Source: Flavobacteriaceae bacterium
GTDB lineage: Bacteria > Bacteroidota > Bacteroidia > Flavobacteriales > Flavobacteriaceae
Length of the DNA stretch: 64,000 nt
Reading direction: 5' to 3'
Assembly (NCBI GenBank): GCA_029243165.1
Contig: JAQWSN010000011.1
Location: forward strand, 1 to 64,000
Shown: one piece after another, positions 61,180 through 64,000 of the stretch
Layout of the letters: every line of letters begins with the position of its first letter
Numbering within the stretch: the stretch's first letter is position 1
Made by a program: the position numbers and the translations under genes
The notes under the pieces: generated by a model
What the model was told of the DNA's origin: nothing
The model's input: only the letters and a program-made list of their open reading frames with translations
Databases searched by the model: none

Positions 61180-62355
61180 ATGAAGTTTGAGGATACAAAA
61201 ATAGCTTATGCATTAAAATCAGATCAGGAACTTTTCAGAGCCTATCTTATTTTTAAAATGATTTCAAAACAGATTCTCGTTCGCTTGGGTGGTGCGTTGG
61301 CGCTCATCGTTCTTCGCCTTGGACTTCCGCTAAAAGCCATTTTTAGAAAAACAGTTTACCAGCAATTTTGTGCAGGACAGGCAGAAGATGACTCTCTTAA
61401 AGTGGTGGAATCATTAGCTCGTTTAAATGTAAAATCTTACATGCATTTTGCAGCTGAGGGACAAAAAAATGAAAAAGGGATGGACGAAAGTATGAAACGA
61501 GTCCTTGAAACCTTACTGCTTTCAAAACAAAACAATGCGTTACCATTTGCTGTATTTAAGGCAACTGCCTTGGGTTCTGTGCATCTTTTTGAAAAACAAA
61601 GCGCTGGAATGCCATTGGATGCCGAAGAGTTATTGGCTTGGGATCGTGTAATGGACAGAATCACAGAGTGTTGTGAGTTTGCGCGCCAAGAAAATGTTCG
61701 TTTATTGGTAGATGCCGAAGAGTCTTGGCTTCAAGCAGCTATCGATGAGATCGTTTTGAGTTTAATGAGAAAATACAATACGGGAAAACAACCGTTTATT
61801 TTTAATACCGTTCAGATGTATCGAAAAGATCGACTCACTTATTTAAAAACATTGTTTCAAACCGCTGAAAATGAAGGATTTAAATTGGGAATAAAATTAG
61901 TACGGGGTGCCTACATTGAAAAAGAGAACGACAGAGCCTTGGAGAAAGCATATCCTTCTCCAATTTGTGATTCTAAACAAGAAACAGACATAAATTTTGA
62001 TGCGGGTTTGGACCTGATTTTATCTAAACTTGATCAATGTGAACTGTTCTTGGGTTCACACAACGAAAAAAGCACAATGAGAGTAGTGCAATGGATGAAT
62101 GAAAATAAACTTTCCTCTGATCACGCTAAAATTTGGTTTTCTCAACTCTATGGAATGGCAGATCATATTTCATTTAATCTAGCAGCAGCAGGCTATCAAG
62201 TCATTAAGTATGTTCCTTACGGCCCGCTTAAAGAAGTACTTCCTTACTTAATCAGAAGAGCTGAGGAGAATACTTCGGTACAAGGACAAACTCCCAGAGA
62301 ACTCAATTTGATTAAAAAAGAATTGAAAAGACGAAAAAAGGCTAAGGCTTCTTGA
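61180..62355 (+). CDS. Proline dehydrogenase
   Basis: A 391-residue FAD-dependent proline dehydrogenase domain protein (single-domain PRODH, not the bifunctional PutA). Signatures are FAVFKATALGS in the barrel, RLLVDAEESWLQ, FNTVQMYRKDR, KLGIKLVRGAYIEKE and the FAD-side FSQLYGMADHISF with YVPYGPLKEVLPYLIRRAEEN near the end. It oxidises proline to pyrroline-5-carboxylate at the membrane. The dehydrogenase for the second step is not in the window. A TTG three bases upstream at 61177 is an alternative start. The 3' end overlaps the convergent DUF4258 gene by 14 nt. Confidence 0.94.
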   Translation: MKFEDTKIAYALKSDQELFRAYLIFKMISKQILVRLGGALALIVLRLGLPLKAIFRKTVYQQFCAGQAEDDSLKVVESLARLNVKSYMHFAAEGQKNEKGMDESMKRVLETLLLSKQNNALPFAVFKATALGSVHLFEKQSAGMPLDAEELLAWDRVMDRITECCEFARQENVRLLVDAEESWLQAAIDEIVLSLMRKYNTGKQPFIFNTVQMYRKDRLTYLKTLFQTAENEGFKLGIKLVRGAYIEKENDRALEKAYPSPICDSKQETDINFDAGLDLILSKLDQCELFLGSHNEKSTMRVVQWMNENKLSSDHAKIWFSQLYGMADHISFNLAAAGYQVIKYVPYGPLKEVLPYLIRRAEENTSVQGQTPRELNLIKKELKRRKKAKAS

Positions 62356-62704
62356 TCGTTAAAATGTTCAAGGTCTTGGAACAATTTGTTACCTCCAAAT
62401 AAGCAGTTTCCTCATTTTGAAGTTCAATGCGATACAATCGACAAGAATCTCTTTTCGTATCGCTTTTTGAAAAGTTGACAGTACCTGTTCGTATCATTTC
62501 TTTGATTTGATCATCCTTGAGCTGAGGATAGTCTTTGATTACCTCTTCAGAGAGAACGATATTTTTTTGAAGTAAATTATCGATTACTCGTGCATTGGGT
62601 GTGTAATTGCAACTGGTTTTCTTACCATTGAAAATAAATGCTAAAAAAATTAGCCCAACAGAAAAACCACCTAAATAAAATCCTAGTCGGTAGAGTAGCT
62701 TCAT
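62342..62704 (-). CDS. DUF4258-like membrane-anchored small protein
   Basis: A 120-residue protein with one N-terminal membrane helix (YLGGFSVGLIFLAFIF, residues 11-26), then a soluble part with NARVIDNLLQKNIVLSE and LYRIELQNEETAYLEVTNC. The pattern fits the DUF4258 family seen in flavobacteria. Three cysteines (KTSCNY, DSCRLY, VTNCSK) could be disulfide-bonded outside the cell. It starts 2 nt after the tsaE stop, so co-transcription is likely, but the function is unknown. Confidence 0.7.
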   Translation of the reverse strand: MKLLYRLGFYLGGFSVGLIFLAFIFNGKKTSCNYTPNARVIDNLLQKNIVLSEEVIKDYPQLKDDQIKEMIRTGTVNFSKSDTKRDSCRLYRIELQNEETAYLEVTNCSKTLNILTIKKP

Positions 62705-62706
62705 TA

Positions 62707-63126
62707 TTAGTCGCGTTTTAAATTAATTTTTTTGAGTAGTCTGCTTCCGTCTTTTTGTTGCTGAATTGTAAAATGGTCATAGTTTATGGGTAGGTGAGGA
62801 GTGATTTTATCGGCCCATTCTAAAAAGCATAAACTTCCAGAATCCAGGTACTCTTCCAAACCAAAATCTAAAGCTTCATCAGGATGATTGAGACGATAAA
62901 AATCAAAATGATAAAAGGTTTTGTCTTTACCCTCGTAAGAGTTTACTAGGGAAAAGGTTGGACTGCTTGCGCCTTCATTTACGCCGAGTAGCTTGACTAT
63001 TGTAGCAATTAGTGTTGTTTTTCCCGCACCCATTTCACCATCAATACGAATAACAGTTGTACTTGCTTGGTCCAAAAGCTTTTGTGCTACGATTTCAATT
63101 TCAGGAAGAGTAAAACTCAATTGCAT
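62707..63126 (-). CDS. tsaE: tRNA t6A synthesis ATPase TsaE
   Basis: A 139-residue P-loop ATPase needed, with TsaB, TsaC and TsaD, to make N6-threonylcarbamoyladenosine at position 37 of ANN-decoding tRNAs. Walker A is GEMGAGKTT (residues 30-38), and the family-specific SSPTFSLVN and HFDFYRL with the acidic LEWADKI are present. The length matches. A perfect -7 box is 4 nt before the ATG, in the 15-nt gap after the porX-like stop. The tsaBCD genes are elsewhere, except possibly the YciO-type paralogue at 58.9 kb. Confidence 0.95.
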   Translation of the reverse strand: MQLSFTLPEIEIVAQKLLDQASTTVIRIDGEMGAGKTTLIATIVKLLGVNEGASSPTFSLVNSYEGKDKTFYHFDFYRLNHPDEALDFGLEEYLDSGSLCFLEWADKITPHLPINYDHFTIQQQKDGSRLLKKINLKRD

Positions 63127-63130
63127 TGGG

Positions 63131-63138
63131 CAAAAGTA
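63131..63138 (-). promoter_or_regulatory. Predicted -7 box of tsaE
   Basis: Minus-strand TACTTTTG, perfect, ending 4 nt before the tsaE ATG in the gap after the porX-like gene. If used, the mRNA is leaderless or nearly so. Confidence 0.4.
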
Positions 63139-63141
63139 GAG

Positions 63142-64000
63142 CTATCGTGGATTTAATACAACAAAAGGGATGATGATTTCCTCTAATGATACGCCACCGT
63201 GTTGGAAAGTATCGTTGAAAAGTTTGGCGTAGTGGTTAAAATTATTTTTGTAAACGAAATAAGAGTCATGTTTAGCAAAGATGTAACTGCTGTTGATTCC
63301 ATAAAAAGAGGGAAGTTGAAATTCTTCGGGTATTTTACAACTGATGACGTCTTTATTTGCGTAGGTTAGACTTTTTCCTGATTTGTAGCGCAAATTCATA
63401 CTGGTTTCCTTATCTCCTATTACTTCACTAGGGTGGCGTACATTTATGGTACCGTGATCTGTTGTTAAAAGAATTTTAAACCCGAGTTGTGTTGCCTTTT
63501 TTAAGAGTTCTTTTAATGGGCTATTTCTAAACCAGCTTGCAGTAAGTGAACGGTATGCTTTATTGTCAGACGCCAATTCTTTGATTACTTCCATTTCCGT
63601 TTTAGAATGAGAAATCATATCTACAAAGTTGTAAACTACAGTGGTAAGTCCTTCATGAGAATAGTTCTGTAGGTTTTTGATTAACTGCTGACTTTGTTGC
63701 ACTTGGGTTATCTTATGATAGCTTAATGGCCGTTTCATATTTAGGCGTTCACACTGAGCTTTTAAAAAGTCGAATTCATGCAAATTTTTGCTGCCTTCGT
63801 CAGTATCATTTTTCCACCATTCAGGATGAATTTTACTGAGATCTAAGGGAGTACGACCCGCAAAAAATGCATTTCTTGCATATTGGGTTGCAGTAGGTAA
63901 AATACTAAAATAAGTAGATTCACTTACTACTTTACAATATTCCTTGATTTCAGGTAATATGGTTCGCCATTGATCGAATCGCAAATTATCGACCATTAAT
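63142..64000 (-). CDS. porX: PorX-like PglZ-domain protein, C-terminal part (partial)
   Basis: The last 285 residues of a protein that continues past the right edge with no stop. The visible part is the PglZ alkaline-phosphatase-like domain: MVDNLRFDQWRTILPEI, FFAGRTPLDLS, the metal-site stretch LLTTDHGTINVRHPSEV, and VSLEEIIIPFVVLNPR at the end. This arrangement and the tsaE neighbour match PorX, the response regulator of PorXY that controls type IX secretion in Bacteroidota and has phosphodiesterase activity. The receiver domain is outside the window, so PorX is a strong but not certain identification. Confidence 0.85.
   Translation of the reverse strand, partial: LMVDNLRFDQWRTILPEIKEYCKVVSESTYFSILPTATQYARNAFFAGRTPLDLSKIHPEWWKNDTDEGSKNLHEFDFLKAQCERLNMKRPLSYHKITQVQQSQQLIKNLQNYSHEGLTTVVYNFVDMISHSKTEMEVIKELASDNKAYRSLTASWFRNSPLKELLKKATQLGFKILLTTDHGTINVRHPSEVIGDKETSMNLRYKSGKSLTYANKDVISCKIPEEFQLPSFYGINSSYIFAKHDSYFVYKNNFNHYAKLFNDTFQHGGVSLEEIIIPFVVLNPR

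Noticed and set aside
1-64000. CRISPR arrays, insertion sequences, prophage or integrase genes, tRNA or rRNA genes
   Set aside because: No regular repeats with spacers, no transposase or integrase motifs and no clover-leaf or rRNA sequence seen in the gaps; none of the gaps exceeds about 260 nt.

Overview
The window reads as chromosomal core sequence from a member of the Bacteroidota, most likely a marine-type Flavobacteriaceae. Support: an AT-rich base composition; about 23 perfect copies of the Bacteroidota -7 promoter box TAnnTTTG placed just ahead of start codons; near absence of Shine-Dalgarno sequences; lipoproteins with short flavobacterial signal peptides; and lineage-typical genes (a PorX-type PglZ protein, DUF6787, TIGR02757, DUF4258, a LuxC-like acyl-CoA reductase beside a ferredoxin, and a catalytically stripped dihydroorotase homologue). 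I see no prophage, insertion sequence, CRISPR array, tRNA or rRNA. The one RNA gene is the small SRP RNA at about 42.3 kb.  Layout: 0-3.3 kb is a leftward set of membrane and lipoprotein genes (partial Cj0069-like protein, DUF5362-like membrane protein, small lipoprotein, SAM methyltransferase, TPR lipoprotein). 3.5-6.9 kb holds a conserved unknown protein divergent from an MBL-fold hydrolase, plus an alpha/beta hydrolase. 6.9-13.2 kb runs leftward: LolD-like ABC ATPase, TIGR02757 protein, an Nramp-fold transporter, 5-oxoprolinase PxpA, PxpB and PxpC, then the dihydroorotase-like protein. 13.3-21 kb contains msrA, folE, serC-serA, acyl-CoA reductase/ferredoxin, a YdjC-type deacetylase, ychF and a YhhN protein. 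21-30.5 kb contains a SulP transporter, a GH5-like lipoprotein, a Dabb protein, topoisomerase IV parE and parC, TerC, a small lipoprotein and an HTH regulator.  30.8-36.7 kb has an M14 carboxypeptidase behind a strong palindrome, an Lrp-type regulator, PEP carboxylase, aroB and smpB; 36.7-45.3 kb has clpB, glyA, a thioesterase, a glutaminyl cyclase lipoprotein, SRP RNA, an SDR, a transaldolase/FSA and a TlpA-like lipoprotein without CxxC. 45.4-64 kb has an asymmetric ABC-F ATPase, a sodium/solute symporter, pheT, recG, a patatin, an M20 amidohydrolase, a UvrD/PcrA helicase, a YciO-type protein, a Gfo/Idh oxidoreductase, pcm, proline dehydrogenase, tsaE and the C-terminal part of a PorX-like protein.  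Functionally it is mostly housekeeping. Amino-acid and one-carbon metabolism recurs: serC-serA feed glyA, ppc and aroB supply precursors, PxpABC turns 5-oxoproline into glutamate, and PRODH starts proline breakdown. No obviously new multi-gene system stands out. The items most worth attention are the Nramp-fold protein without metal ligands in the oxoprolinase operon, the pseudo-dihydroorotase, the ABC-F protein with one intact and one degenerate ATP site, the TGTAAAC-rich operator region at 30.5-30.8 kb, and the compact architecture in which all twelve convergent gene pairs are 7 nt apart or less, or overlap.
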